Source: Campylobacteraceae bacterium
Lineage (GTDB): Bacteria; Campylobacterota; Campylobacteria; Campylobacterales; Campylobacteraceae
Assembly: GCA_031274495.1 (NCBI GenBank)
Contig: JAISQB010000084.1
Coordinates: forward strand, 1 to 33,809
Direction: 5' to 3'
Length of the DNA: 33,809 bases
Shown here: piece after piece, positions 1 to 8,068 of the stretch
How the letters are laid out: every line of letters begins with the position of its first letter
Numbering within the stretch: the first letter of the stretch is position 1
The notes under the pieces: model-generated
What the model was told of the DNA's origin: nothing
Database searches by the model: none
What the model saw: the letters and a program-made list of their open reading frames with translations, nothing else
Program-made: the position numbers and the translations under genes

Positions 1-399
1 TACCACATTATCATATATGTATTGCGCTTTAAAAATTATATCTTTTGTTAAAGTGTATGAGGTTGCGTCAATTGCGATTGTCTCCGACCCACCGACCTCT
101 TGCCAGCCCGTAAAGATATAGTCCGTTCTGTTGAGAATTGTAGGAACTATTATGGATGAGCCTTGTTTTGCACTGAATTTATCTACTATACTATCATCAT
201 GATAAAGAAATGTCGCGGTACGGATAGTGTCGGTTGCAAAAGGACTTCCTCCTCCGCATCCTACAAATAGCATAGATACAAAAAGAATAGAAATTGTCTT
301 GTCAAAAACAAGTCTAAGCCTCATGCAGATTAATGTTTTTAGACTAATCGTATTTTTAGATACAGATGAAGTCAAAGCATTTAATAAAGAACTAAACAT
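1..399 (-). CDS. GLUG/InlB-family lipoprotein, N-terminal part (cut by window edge)
   Basis: The open frame begins at an ATG at 399 and stays open for 133 codons to base 1, so the gene continues outside the window. An AAGGGG ribosome-binding site lies at about 404-409. The protein starts MFSSLLNAL, has a hydrophobic stretch ending in FVGCGGG with the probable lipidated Cys at residue 48, then an InlB-type (Listeria-Bacteroides) repeat: ATFLYHDDS, then GSSIIVP, then FTGWQEVGG, then SYTLTKDIIFKAQY. The same order of elements is seen in the two-InlB-module members of the array at 10825-29060, so this is a fifteenth family member at a separate site. Presumed role: outer-membrane or surface lipoprotein. 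The part that would carry GLUG repeats is not visible here, so the family assignment rests on the N-terminal third. Confidence 0.8.
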   Translation of the reverse strand, partial: MFSSLLNALTSSVSKNTISLKTLICMRLRLVFDKTISILFVSMLFVGCGGGSPFATDTIRTATFLYHDDSIVDKFSAKQGSSIIVPTILNRTDYIFTGWQEVGGSETIAIDATSYTLTKDIIFKAQYIYDNVV

Positions 400-691
400 A
401 CTTACCCCTTGTATTGTTTAAATATTTATCAAAAAAATAAATTGCGCCATTTTATCACAAATGCAAGGAAAACTTATTTTTTTTCGGTAGTTTTTTAATT
501 AATTTTTATACTGTTGTAAAATTACATTTTGCTGTTATTTTTGCATTATCCATCTTTTACGTTATGTCCATCAAACCATATCTCATATAAATTAACTTTG
601 TCAAAATAACAAAGAGAATGGCTTCAGCTTCTTTCGTCATTGGCTTATATAATTCCTATGTAGACGATAATCCATTCCCATGCCGCTCCCA

Positions 692-733
692 TGAAAACAA
701 GCGAAGCGCTTTCGCTTTAGCGAAATGTTTCCC
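692..733 (+). repeat. Single copy of a 41-42 bp hairpin repeat
   Basis: This 42 bp unit begins TGAAAACAAGCGAAGCGC and ends AAATGTTTCCC. It matches the three tandem units at 7840-7963. Its central hairpin is TTTCGC-ttta-GCGAAA, and its ends GAAAACA and TGTTTCC are nearly complementary. It lies beyond the 3' end of the minus-strand olsF-type gene, as the three-unit block lies beyond the 3' end of the plus-strand copy. Confidence 0.75.
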
Positions 734-1077
734 TGAAACTAAAAAACAAAGAAAAATATCGGATTTGAAATTATTCATAGATTAAGTATGGTTTTTAGAA
801 ATAAAGAGACGCCTCGCTTAGTTTGGATTCCGGCTTTCGCGGAAATAACGGAGAAAGAGGCAAAGGCGATTTGCTTGTTTCCACATAAATGACGGAAAAA
901 GTTGTAAAGAATGATATTCCGTATTTTTTGCGATTTATCTGTTTTGTGTTGTTGCTTTGAATATGAGAAAAATAGATTCCCGCTTGCCTCGCCGAAAACA
1001 GACATTTGGAGCAAAACAAGCGGAGATCACGAAGGAACCCAAGGAGCAAGTAAAGAGACAATGTCTCTGACCAATGA

Positions 1078-1116
1078 AATTACAAGACGGAATTAAAACT
1101 ATTCCGCCTTGCAATT
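1078..1116 (-). terminator. Strong stem-loop after olsF-type gene 1
   Basis: The arms AATTACAAGACGGAAT (1078-1093) and ATTCCGCCTTGCAATT (1101-1116) form a 16 bp stem around a 7-base loop. Read on the minus strand as RNA it has 14 Watson-Crick pairs and two G-U pairs. It begins 20 bases after the stop codon of the gene that ends at 1136. There is no clear U-tract, so it may be a 3'-end stabilising hairpin rather than a classical intrinsic terminator. Confidence 0.5.
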
Positions 1117-1135
1117 CCCATTATCACTGCCGATT

Positions 1136-2845
1136 CTACTCTTTTAGATAAGGGGCGATGTAGCGGTCGTAGCGGGAGGTTTTGAACATGGCGATATCCA
1201 CTACCACAAGACCGCATATAGAGTTAAAAGTGGGGTCAACGCCAAAGTCCATGAACTGCACGCCGCCGTATTCGCAAAGTTCGGAATACTGCTTGTAAAG
1301 CGTAGGGATAGAGCAGCCCATACTGGTCAGCGTACCTTTTAGAAATTGCATATCTTTTTTGTAGTCGTTGCCGACAAAATTCTCAAGTATGCGCGTCGAT
1401 GAGGGTGGGTAAGGGTTTTTGGATGCCGCGACTACTACTTTGGGGGCAAAATATAATCTGTAAAACGACACTAAAAGGTCAATCGCCGCAGGGGGCATAG
1501 AAGCTGAGATAGAGACGATACCAAATAGATATCTATGGTGCGGATTGCGTGCAACATGTGCGCCCATACCTTGCCACAGATAGTCCAATCCGCGCTGTCC
1601 CCAATACATAGGCTGGATAAAACTTCGCCCCATCTCCACACCGTGTTCTAAGATAGCTTCCATCTTTTGATTGTAGGTAAATAGAGTGCTGGTGTAGAGG
1701 GTTTCCGTATTTTGCCCCTCTTCGGTCGGCGTGAAGCGGTACGCTCCGACGATTTCAAGACGGCGTGCGTCCCACAATATCAGATGATAATAGTAGTTAT
1801 CATAGCGGTCCAGATCCAAACGCCTCCCGCTCCCCTCGCCCACAGCGCGAAACGCTATCTCACGCAGCCGCCCCAACTCATGCAAGATAGGTGAATACCT
1901 CTCCCTATCAGTATGCCTATATAGATAGATACACTTATCATCAGGCGTTATGCCCAAAACTTCGCACTTCTCTAAGGCACCTCTAAGCGCCATGCGATTT
2001 GCGGGCAGAGCTATGGGAGTCTCGCCGCGAAAGCACCCTTGTTTGCCTTTGCCTATCCTATAGATATGGCGGCGGAATTTTTTGGCGATTGCGGAAAAGG
2101 AGATGTTGTCGTCGTTCCAATACTTGAACGGGATGCGTTTGCCGATGCGGATTTTAAGCCCTTTGCCTTGCTGTCTGAACATTTCGTCTATAAGCAGATA
2201 TGTAGAAAAAGGCTTGTAGATGATAGATAAGATATAAAAAAACAGGCTGTTTCTGCCTTTCAGATGTACCGGCACGATGGGGGCTTGTACGCGCATGGCG
2301 AGTCTGAGAAAGCCGCTGTTCCATTTGCGGTCGCAGATACCTTGAAGCCTAAAACGGGAAACTTCGCCTGCGGGAAACACTATCAACGCCCCGCCTCTTC
2401 GCAAATGCTCCTGCACATCTTTAATCTGCTGACGATTGGTCTGTCCGCCCATATTGTCCACGACAATCATAATGTCTTCCAGCGTCTTAAAGTGCGAGAG
2501 GATCTGGTTTGCCATCACCTTTATATCATCTCTTACGGAAGATATCGTTTTGATAATCGAAAGGCTATCCAATGTGCCCGTAGGATGGTTGGCGACGATG
2601 ATCACAGCGCCTTGCGTGGGGATATTTTCCAAATCCGCCACATCAACTTCGCAGCGAAATTCAAAATAGCGCAAAATTTCCTCAACGCAATCTATACCGC
2701 GAAGGCTCGGAAACCTCTGTTCAAACTCCAGAGCCTGTTTTTCGTGCAGTATTTTTTTCAACAACCATTTCATAAACCTTTTACGCCACGATGGTAATTT
2801 GCGGTTCTTAGTAAGTTCTTGTATCACGCTGTCAAGATGAAACAT
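1136..2845 (-). CDS. olsF: OlsF-type bifunctional acyltransferase (ornithine lipid synthesis), copy 1
   Basis: A 569-residue protein with two parts. The N-terminal half is a PlsC-like O-acyltransferase: NHPTGTLD at residues 86-93 is the HPxGxxD-type catalytic block, and FPAGEVSR at 157-164 is the substrate-binding block. The C-terminal half, about residues 290-500, resembles the OlsB-type GNAT N-acyltransferase (LREIAFRAVGEGSGRRLDLD, then EMGRSFIQPMY, then LFGIVSISASMP). In characterised OlsF enzymes this fusion makes ornithine lipid: N-acylation of ornithine by one half, O-acylation by the other. The start at 2845 has CCCCTT (AAGGGG) at 2854-2859. It diverges from pstC and is paralogous to the gene at 6102-7814, with long identical stretches, for example VDCVEE or IDCVEE followed by about 30 matching residues. 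Amino-acid specificity cannot be read from sequence; a generic bifunctional acyltransferase is the alternative. Confidence 0.72.
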   Translation of the reverse strand: MFHLDSVIQELTKNRKLPSWRKRFMKWLLKKILHEKQALEFEQRFPSLRGIDCVEEILRYFEFRCEVDVADLENIPTQGAVIIVANHPTGTLDSLSIIKTISSVRDDIKVMANQILSHFKTLEDIMIVVDNMGGQTNRQQIKDVQEHLRRGGALIVFPAGEVSRFRLQGICDRKWNSGFLRLAMRVQAPIVPVHLKGRNSLFFYILSIIYKPFSTYLLIDEMFRQQGKGLKIRIGKRIPFKYWNDDNISFSAIAKKFRRHIYRIGKGKQGCFRGETPIALPANRMALRGALEKCEVLGITPDDKCIYLYRHTDRERYSPILHELGRLREIAFRAVGEGSGRRLDLDRYDNYYYHLILWDARRLEIVGAYRFTPTEEGQNTETLYTSTLFTYNQKMEAILEHGVEMGRSFIQPMYWGQRGLDYLWQGMGAHVARNPHHRYLFGIVSISASMPPAAIDLLVSFYRLYFAPKVVVAASKNPYPPSSTRILENFVGNDYKKDMQFLKGTLTSMGCSIPTLYKQYSELCEYGGVQFMDFGVDPTFNSICGLVVVDIAMFKTSRYDRYIAPYLKE

Positions 2846-3608
2846 AGTAGCTACCCCTTAAATATCTAAAAGATGGATTGTAACATTTTTTTTCAAAAAA
2901 AACAACAGTTTTTACAACTTTTTTAAAAAAAGATAAAATTTAAAAACAATATTATTAATGCTAAAGTTAAGAGTATATAATATTACTTTAATAAGTATAA
3001 GAAGAGTTTAACGGATAAATTTGGCGATTTACAGATGAAGATCGGTATGCCTTATGTAGCTATACATCCCTATTTATCGCATTTTTCTTTAAAAAATTAG
3101 CGTTATAAAAGGGCGCTTTTGGCTTGATATGAAGCTTTTATATAGCTTATAAATACTAAACATAGATATTAATCTGATAACTAAAATTTATCTGTAATAT
3201 ACTATTTTGTTAGTTTCTCTTTCGGATAGACATAAGGTTCAGGCAAGACGATTTTCTTTATCATTATCTCTTTGGTGAGGGGTTTTAGCGCTCAAAATTT
3301 GCAAAATAAGCAGCCATCAAAACTCCCCGTTTTCTGCGAAAATATCGCGATAGCGAAGGGATTTCAGATCACCGCTTTTTTGCTTCAAAAAAGACAAAAG
3401 CCGTTTTATTAATATTTCATTTATATGAATGATAAAAAATGGTCAAAAATCGCATAAAAATAACAAGGTATGCAATAAAGTAACAAAAAAGAGACAAAAC
3501 GGTTACAGAGCAAAAGGGCAGCAGCAAAAAATATCGCGTGCGGCTTTGTAACCATTTGGCAATAAACTACCTTTAAAATGTAGACGCTTAAAAGCTAAAG
3601 GCATAAAA
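2846..3608. promoter_or_regulatory. Divergent regulatory region between olsF copy 1 and the pst operon
   Basis: No gene is supported in these 763 bases, and in particular pstS, which normally precedes pstC, is absent. The region is AT-rich. TTGTAACA occurs at 2878-2885 and TTACAA at 2912-2917 near the olsF side. TAACAA at 3461 and 3481 and GTTACA at 3502 lie near the pst side. A short T/A hairpin (CTTTTTT-gcttc-AAAAAAG) is at 3375-3393. TTTAAAAT at about 3572-3579 could be a -10 element for pstC. Pho-type control would fit the genes, but I cannot name the operator. Confidence 0.4.
3501..3553. promoter_or_regulatory. Inverted repeat upstream of pstC (candidate operator)
   Basis: GGTTACAGAGC at 3501-3511 and GCTTTGTAACC at 3543-3553 are complementary at 10 of 11 positions, separated by 31 bases, and end 55 bases before the pstC start. 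The core GTTACA/TGTAAC also occurs upstream of the divergent olsF-type gene. It could be a binding site for a PhoB-like regulator; that link is inference. Confidence 0.3.
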
Positions 3609-4469
3609 TTGAACAAGATAAACGACTTTATATTTTTTAATCTCACGAGATTTTCGGCTTATGCGCTGTTTGTCGTCTTAGCGGCTATATTTATCGTGCT
3701 TTTCATCGAGGCGAAGCCGGCGATAGATGCTTTTGGGGTGGACTTTTTGACCTCATCCAAATGGGCGCCCAACCTCGAAATCTTCGGCGGTTTCCCCGCT
3801 ATCATAGGCTCTATCCTCTCTACATTTATCGCAATGTTCATCGCCGTACCTTTGGCTATCGGCATAGCTATATTTTTAAGTGAGATAGCCCACGAGCGGC
3901 TAAAATCGCCTGTTGGGGCAGCTGTGGAACTTTTGGCGGCTATCCCCTCTGTCATCTACGGTATGTGGGGACTTTTCTACTTTGCGCCGATTTTGAGGGC
4001 GCTGTTTGGTGGTAACGGGCTTGGGCTTTTGACGGCGGGTATCGTGCTTTCTATTATGATATTGCCGTTTATGGCTTCCGTCGCAAGAGACGCTATGAAT
4101 ACCACACCCAACATCTTAAAAGAGTCCGCCTACGCCCTTGGAGCGACAAAGTGGGATGTGATAAAAAATGTGATTATACCCTACGCCAGAGCTGGTATCT
4201 TGGGAGCTGCTATCTTAGCTCTTGGGCGCGCGATAGGAGAGACTATGGCGGTGACATTTGTGATGGGCAATGTCCACAAAGTGCCCGACTCCCTAACATC
4301 CGCGGCGACCTCCATACCGGTAACCTTAGCCAATGAGTTCACGGAAGCCGACAGCACACTCTACTACTCATCGCTTTTTTATCTCGCGCTCATACTTTTT
4401 GCCATCAGCTTTGTCGTCATAGGCATAGCCAAATTTGTATTTTTCAGAAAATTAAGAGCAGTCCAATGA
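3609..4469 (+). CDS. pstC: Phosphate ABC transporter permease PstC
   Basis: A 286-residue inner-membrane permease with about six hydrophobic spans. Family marks are ELLAAIPSVIYGMWGLFYFA around residue 105, and the cytoplasmic loop that contacts the ATPase, ALGATKWDVIKNVIIPYARA, followed by LGRAIGETMAVTFVMG. It imports inorganic phosphate together with PstA and PstB. The start codon is TTG, supported by AAAGG at 3597-3601, seven bases upstream. It is shorter than E. coli PstC but within the range of compact PstC proteins. It is the first gene of pstC-pstA-pstB-olsF, and its stop overlaps the pstA start by four bases (ATGA). Confidence 0.95.
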   Translation: MNKINDFIFFNLTRFSAYALFVVLAAIFIVLFIEAKPAIDAFGVDFLTSSKWAPNLEIFGGFPAIIGSILSTFIAMFIAVPLAIGIAIFLSEIAHERLKSPVGAAVELLAAIPSVIYGMWGLFYFAPILRALFGGNGLGLLTAGIVLSIMILPFMASVARDAMNTTPNILKESAYALGATKWDVIKNVIIPYARAGILGAAILALGRAIGETMAVTFVMGNVHKVPDSLTSAATSIPVTLANEFTEADSTLYYSSLFYLALILFAISFVVIGIAKFVFFRKLRAVQ

Positions 4470-5302
4470 CACATAAATCAACAAGAGTCATCATAAACCG
4501 CGTCGTTTTGACGCTTTGTATCATCAGTGCGGCGTTTGGTATAGCGTTTTTGTTTTGGATACTTTTCGTACTCTTTTACAAAGGCTTTTTCGCTCTGAAT
4601 TTAGATATATTTTTGCACAACGCAGCCCCCAGCGGTATCGAGGGCGGCGGGCTAAAAAACGCGCTCATCGGTCAGGCAATGCTCGTATCATTTGCCTCTA
4701 TTATAGGTATACCGCTTGGCATATTGGCGGGCACATTTTTGAGTGAATACGGGCAAAAGACTAAGATCGCCAACTTCATCAGAGATATAAGCGACATTAT
4801 GATGAGTTCGCCCTCCATAGTCATAGGCGCGTTTATATATGCCATCTTGGTGCACCCTTTCGGGCACTTTTCGGGTTGGGCGGGGATAGCCGCACTCGCC
4901 GTCATAATGATACCGATAGTTTTGAGGGTGACGGATGATATGCTCCTGCTCGTCCCCCAAACGCAAAGAGAGGCGGCGGCGGCTCTGGGCGCTTCAAGAT
5001 ACAAAGTGATAACAGGCGTCGTCTACCGCGGCGCAAAAGTGGGCATCTTAACAGGCGCGCTGCTCTCGATAGCCAGAATCAGCGGCGAAACAGCCCCGCT
5101 TCTTTTCACATCTTTTAACAATAACTTTTTCAGTATGGACCTTGACGCGCCCGTAGCGTCTTTAACGGTCACGATGTTTAACTACGCGACAAGCCCGTAT
5201 GCCGATTGGCAAAGTTTAGGCTGGGCGGCGGCATTTTTACTGTCTATATTTGTCCTTGGGATCAATATAATAGGTAGATTGATAATCAAAAAGAGGAAAT
5301 AA
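4466..5302 (+). CDS. pstA: Phosphate ABC transporter permease PstA
   Basis: A 278-residue inner-membrane permease, partner of PstC in the high-affinity phosphate importer. It has about six membrane spans, the block [19 protein letters not shown], and the ATPase-contacting loop [20 protein letters not shown] followed by [16 protein letters not shown], which is typical of PstA. It starts with ATG in an ATGA overlap with pstC, so the two are probably translationally coupled. It ends one base before the pstB start. Confidence 0.95.
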   Translation: MTHKSTRVIINRVVLTLCIISAAFGIAFLFWILFVLFYKGFFALNLDIFLHNAAPSGIEGGGLKNALIGQAMLVSFASIIGIPLGILAGTFLSEYGQKTKIANFIRDISDIMMSSPSIVIGAFIYAILVHPFGHFSGWAGIAALAVIMIPIVLRVTDDMLLLVPQTQREAAAALGASRYKVITGVVYRGAKVGILTGALLSIARISGETAPLLFTSFNNNFFSMDLDAPVASLTVTMFNYATSPYADWQSLGWAAAFLLSIFVLGINIIGRLIIKKRK

Positions 5303-5303
5303 A

Positions 5304-6089
5304 GTGGCAACTATCGCAGATATCAAAGAAAATCGCGCCATCGAGGTGGCAAATCTCTCTTTCACATACGCCAACACGGCGCAGAGTAGTCTAAGAGGTA
5401 TCAATATGCCCATCGCGCAAAACAAAATCACCGCCCTCATAGGTCCCAGCGGCTGCGGCAAAACTACGCTGCTTAGGTGCTTTAACCGTATCCACGACTT
5501 GTATCCTGGCAATTTTTACAAAGGCAAGATTGTCTTTGAGGGTCAAAACATCCTTGACGCCAAAACCGACCTCATAGACCTACGCACAAAGATAGGTATG
5601 ATATTTCAAAAACCCACCTCATTTCCTATGTCTATCTGGGACAACATCGCCTACGGGTTAAAACTAAAAGGTATCAGCTCCAAGTCCGAACTTAGCGGCA
5701 GGATAGAAAAAGCCCTCAAAGGCGCCGCCATCTGGAATGAGGTCAAAGATAGGCTAAAAGATGACGCCAACTCACTCTCAGGCGGACAGCAACAGAGACT
5801 TTGCATAGCAAGAGCCATAGCGGTCGAACCGCAGGTGCTTCTGTTTGATGAGCCTACATCCGCACTCGACCCCATCTCAACGCAAGCGGTCGAACAGCTC
5901 ATCACGGAGCTTAAAAACTCTGTGAGCGTCATCATCGTCACGCACAATATGCAGCAAGCCGCCCGCGTCAGCGACTATACGGCGTTTATGTACATCGGCG
6001 ATTTGATAGAGTTAAGCCCCACCAAGGAGCTTTTCGTAAACCCCAAAGAGAAGCTCACGGAAGAGTACATCACGGGCAAATTCGGGTGA
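5304..6089 (+). CDS. pstB: Phosphate ABC transporter ATP-binding protein PstB
   Basis: A 261-residue ABC ATPase that powers phosphate import on the cytoplasmic face of PstCA. Walker A is GPSGCGKTT at residues 47-55, the Q-loop is in [11 protein letters not shown], the signature LSGGQ is at 158-162, Walker B LLFDEP is at 179-184, and the H-loop is VTHN at 212-215. The GTG start at 5304 has GAGG at 5293-5296. Phosphate specificity is supported by the PstB-style [18 protein letters not shown] and by the pstCA context. The next gene downstream is an acyltransferase, not phoU, which is unusual. Confidence 0.96.
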   Translation: MATIADIKENRAIEVANLSFTYANTAQSSLRGINMPIAQNKITALIGPSGCGKTTLLRCFNRIHDLYPGNFYKGKIVFEGQNILDAKTDLIDLRTKIGMIFQKPTSFPMSIWDNIAYGLKLKGISSKSELSGRIEKALKGAAIWNEVKDRLKDDANSLSGGQQQRLCIARAIAVEPQVLLFDEPTSALDPISTQAVEQLITELKNSVSVIIVTHNMQQAARVSDYTAFMYIGDLIELSPTKELFVNPKEKLTEEYITGKFG

Positions 6090-6101
6090 TTTGTACTATT
6101 T

Positions 6102-7814
6102 ATGTTTAATACCAACGATATCGTCCGCGAACAGGCACTAAAGAGCAAACTGCCGCTTTTGCTTGAGAGGTTTTTTGGGTGGGTATTGCGCCGACTGCTG
6201 CACGAAAGGCAGTTTACGGAGTTTGAGGCAAAATACCCGAGTCTTCGCGGCGTGGATTGCGTTGAGGAGATTTTGCGATATTTTGAATTTCGCTGCGAGG
6301 TGGATGTGGCGGATTTAGAAAATATCCCCACACAAGGTGCCGTCATCATAGTCGCCAACCACCCCATCGGCTCATTAGACGCTTTAGCGCTCATCAAAGT
6401 GGTCTCCTCTGTGCGGGGCGATGTGAAGATAATGGCAAACCGCATCCTCTCCCACCTAAAAGCATTAGAAAATATCTTCATAGCCGTGGACAATATGGGC
6501 GCCCAAACCAACCGCACTCAGATAAAAAAGCTCCAAGAGCACCTGCGCCAAGGCGGAGCGCTCATAGTATTTCCCGCAGGAGAGGTGTCGCGCCTGACGC
6601 CCAAAGGTATCCGCGACTGCAAATGGAACAGCGGATTTGTAAGGCTTGCCTTGCGTATGCGCGCCGCCATCGTACCCGTGCATATCAAAGCCAAAAACAG
6701 CCTCTTTTTTTATCTTCTCTCCATCATCCACAAGCCCCTATCCACATACCTGCTCATAGACGAAATGTTCAAACAGCGCCGCAAGGGGCTCAAAATCCGC
6801 ATCGGCAAGCGCATACCATACGAGTACTGGAACAACGCCAAACTCTCCCTCACGCAGATAGCCAAATCCTTCCGCCGCCACATCTACCAGATAGGCAAAG
6901 GCAAACGAGGCTGCATCCGCGGCGAAACCCCCATCGCCCTGCCCTCCGAACGCCTTATGCTTAAAAGTGCCTTAGAGAAGTGCGAAGTTCTGGGCAAGAC
7001 GCCTGATGAAAAGAGTATCTATCTATATCACTGCGCCGACAAGGAGGCATTTTCGCCGATCTTGCACGAGCTTGGACGACTAAGAGAGATATCATTTCGC
7101 GCTGTGGGCGAGGGGAGCGGGCGGCGATTGGATCTGGACTGTTATGATGACCACTACTATCATCTGATATTGTGGGATTCGCACCGCCTTGAAATCGTCG
7201 GGGCGTATCGATTTATGCCAAGCGAGGAGGGGCAGAGTATGAAAAACCTATACAGCCGCACCCTATTTAACTACCATCAAGAGATGGAGACTATCGTGGA
7301 GTGCGGCGTGGAGATGGGGCGAAGCTTTATCCAGCCGATCTATTGGAGGCAGCGCGGATTGGACTATCTGTGGCAGGGTATGGGAGCGTATCTCGCGCGC
7401 AATCCCCAATACCGCTATCTCTTCGGTCCCGTCTCTATCTCAGCCTCAATGCCACCCGCCGCGATCGACTTGTTGGTCTCTTTCTATAGACTATATTTCG
7501 CCCCCAAAGTAGCCGTCGCCACCTCCAAAAACCCCTATCCGCCCTCACCGCCGCGTGTGCTTGAAAACTTCATCGGCAACGACTACAAAAAAGATATCCA
7601 ATCCCTCAAGAGTATGCTAAACAATATGAACTGCTCCATCCCCACACTCTACAAACAATACTCCGAACTCTGCGAACAAGGCGGCGTGCAATTCATAGAC
7701 TTTGGCATCGACCCCGATTTCAACGACTGCATAGACGGCTTCGTCTTAGTAGACACCACAAAATTCAAACCCTCCCGCTATAACCGCTACATTGCTCCTT
7801 ATCTTGGCGGTTGA
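6102..7814 (+). CDS. olsF: OlsF-type bifunctional acyltransferase (ornithine lipid synthesis), copy 2
   Basis: A 570-residue paralogue of the gene at 1136-2845 with the same two-domain plan: PlsC-like half with NHPIGSLD at about residues 86-93 and FPAGEVSR, then an OlsB/GNAT-like half with LREISFRAVGEGSGRRLDLD and EMGRSFIQPIYW. It begins 12 bases after pstB, with no strong ribosome-binding site, so it probably depends on coupling and on transcription from the pst promoter. Its position as fourth gene of a phosphate-uptake operon supports a role in phosphate starvation, when ornithine lipids can replace phospholipids; that role is known for ornithine lipids in other bacteria and is inferred here. 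The two copies differ mainly in the first 40 residues and the last 120. Confidence 0.75.
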   Translation: MFNTNDIVREQALKSKLPLLLERFFGWVLRRLLHERQFTEFEAKYPSLRGVDCVEEILRYFEFRCEVDVADLENIPTQGAVIIVANHPIGSLDALALIKVVSSVRGDVKIMANRILSHLKALENIFIAVDNMGAQTNRTQIKKLQEHLRQGGALIVFPAGEVSRLTPKGIRDCKWNSGFVRLALRMRAAIVPVHIKAKNSLFFYLLSIIHKPLSTYLLIDEMFKQRRKGLKIRIGKRIPYEYWNNAKLSLTQIAKSFRRHIYQIGKGKRGCIRGETPIALPSERLMLKSALEKCEVLGKTPDEKSIYLYHCADKEAFSPILHELGRLREISFRAVGEGSGRRLDLDCYDDHYYHLILWDSHRLEIVGAYRFMPSEEGQSMKNLYSRTLFNYHQEMETIVECGVEMGRSFIQPIYWRQRGLDYLWQGMGAYLARNPQYRYLFGPVSISASMPPAAIDLLVSFYRLYFAPKVAVATSKNPYPPSPPRVLENFIGNDYKKDIQSLKSMLNNMNCSIPTLYKQYSELCEQGGVQFIDFGIDPDFNDCIDGFVLVDTTKFKPSRYNRYIAPYLGG

Positions 7815-7839
7815 AAATAAGGTCATTGCGTCATTGCTG

Positions 7840-7963
7840 TGAAAACAAGCGAAGCGCTTTCGTGAAACGAAATGTTTCCTTGAAAACAAGCGAAGCGTTT
7901 TTGCTTTAGCAAAATGTTTCCTTGAAAACAAGCGAAGCGCTTTCGTGAAACGAAATGTTTCCT
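7840..7963 (+). repeat. Three tandem 41-42 bp hairpin repeats
   Basis: Units lie at 7840-7880, 7881-7922 and 7923-7963 with no spacers. Each starts TGAAAACAAGCGAAGCG and ends ATGTTTCCT. Units 1 and 3 are identical and carry TTTCGT-gaa-ACGAAA. Unit 2 has TTTTGC-ttta-GCAAAA and the distant copy at 692 has TTTCGC-ttta-GCGAAA, so bases on both sides of the stem change together. A second small stem, AAGCG-aag-CGCTT, precedes it. The block sits in the gap between two convergent genes, olsF copy 2 and the TonB receptor, where it could act in both directions as a 3'-end structure. Confidence 0.85.
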
Positions 7964-8000
7964 TGAAAAATCAAAATTTTGGATGGTGATATGACAACGC

Positions 8001-8033
8001 AATACATGCAGAGGATAATCCTCTACATGCATT
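8001..8033. terminator. Bidirectional hairpin between convergent genes
   Basis: The sequence from AATACATGCAGAGGA to TCCTCTACATGCATT forms a stem of about 15 bp with two wobble pairs and a three-base loop. It lies 36 bases after the stop of the minus-strand TonB receptor and downstream of the plus-strand olsF copy. There is no long T-run on either side, so it is a candidate terminator only. Confidence 0.4.
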
Positions 8034-8068
8034 GGCAAAAGGAGTTTTATGAAATTTAACAAACAATC

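Larger units (their letters stand above)
400..1135. other. Intergenic region with one structured repeat and no convincing gene
   Basis: About 736 bases lie between the partial lipoprotein gene and the 3' end of the first olsF-type gene. I see an AT-rich stretch at 440-500 with GATAAAAT on the minus strand at about 451-458, a possible -10 element for the lipoprotein gene. There is one copy of a 41-42 bp hairpin repeat at 692-733, a fragment at about 822-845 resembling common dispersed TTCCCGCGAAAG-type repeats, and a long hairpin at 1078-1116. The short open frames of 60-90 codons here overlap the repeats, have no ribosome-binding site and no recognisable motif, so I do not call them. Confidence 0.5.

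Noticed and set aside
600-690. Possible transposase remnant on the minus strand
   Set aside because: A 27-codon frame (MTKEAEAILFVIL...) with a stop on either side has no recognisable domain and no inverted repeats around it.
775-1096. Overlapping 60-88 codon frames on both strands
   Set aside because: They have no motif or ribosome-binding site and cover dispersed-repeat-like sequence (GATTCCGGCTTTCGCGG).
2264-2797. 177-codon plus-strand frame
   Set aside because: It is fully antisense to the first olsF-type gene, whose motifs are clear; a shadow frame.
7840-7963. Possible CRISPR array
   Set aside because: The three repeats abut with no spacers, are internally palindromic, and no cas genes are near.
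7823-8062. Minus-strand frames with repeated KRFACFQGNI-like peptides
   Set aside because: They are translations of the 41-42 bp hairpin repeats with no ribosome-binding site and no coding pattern outside the repeats.
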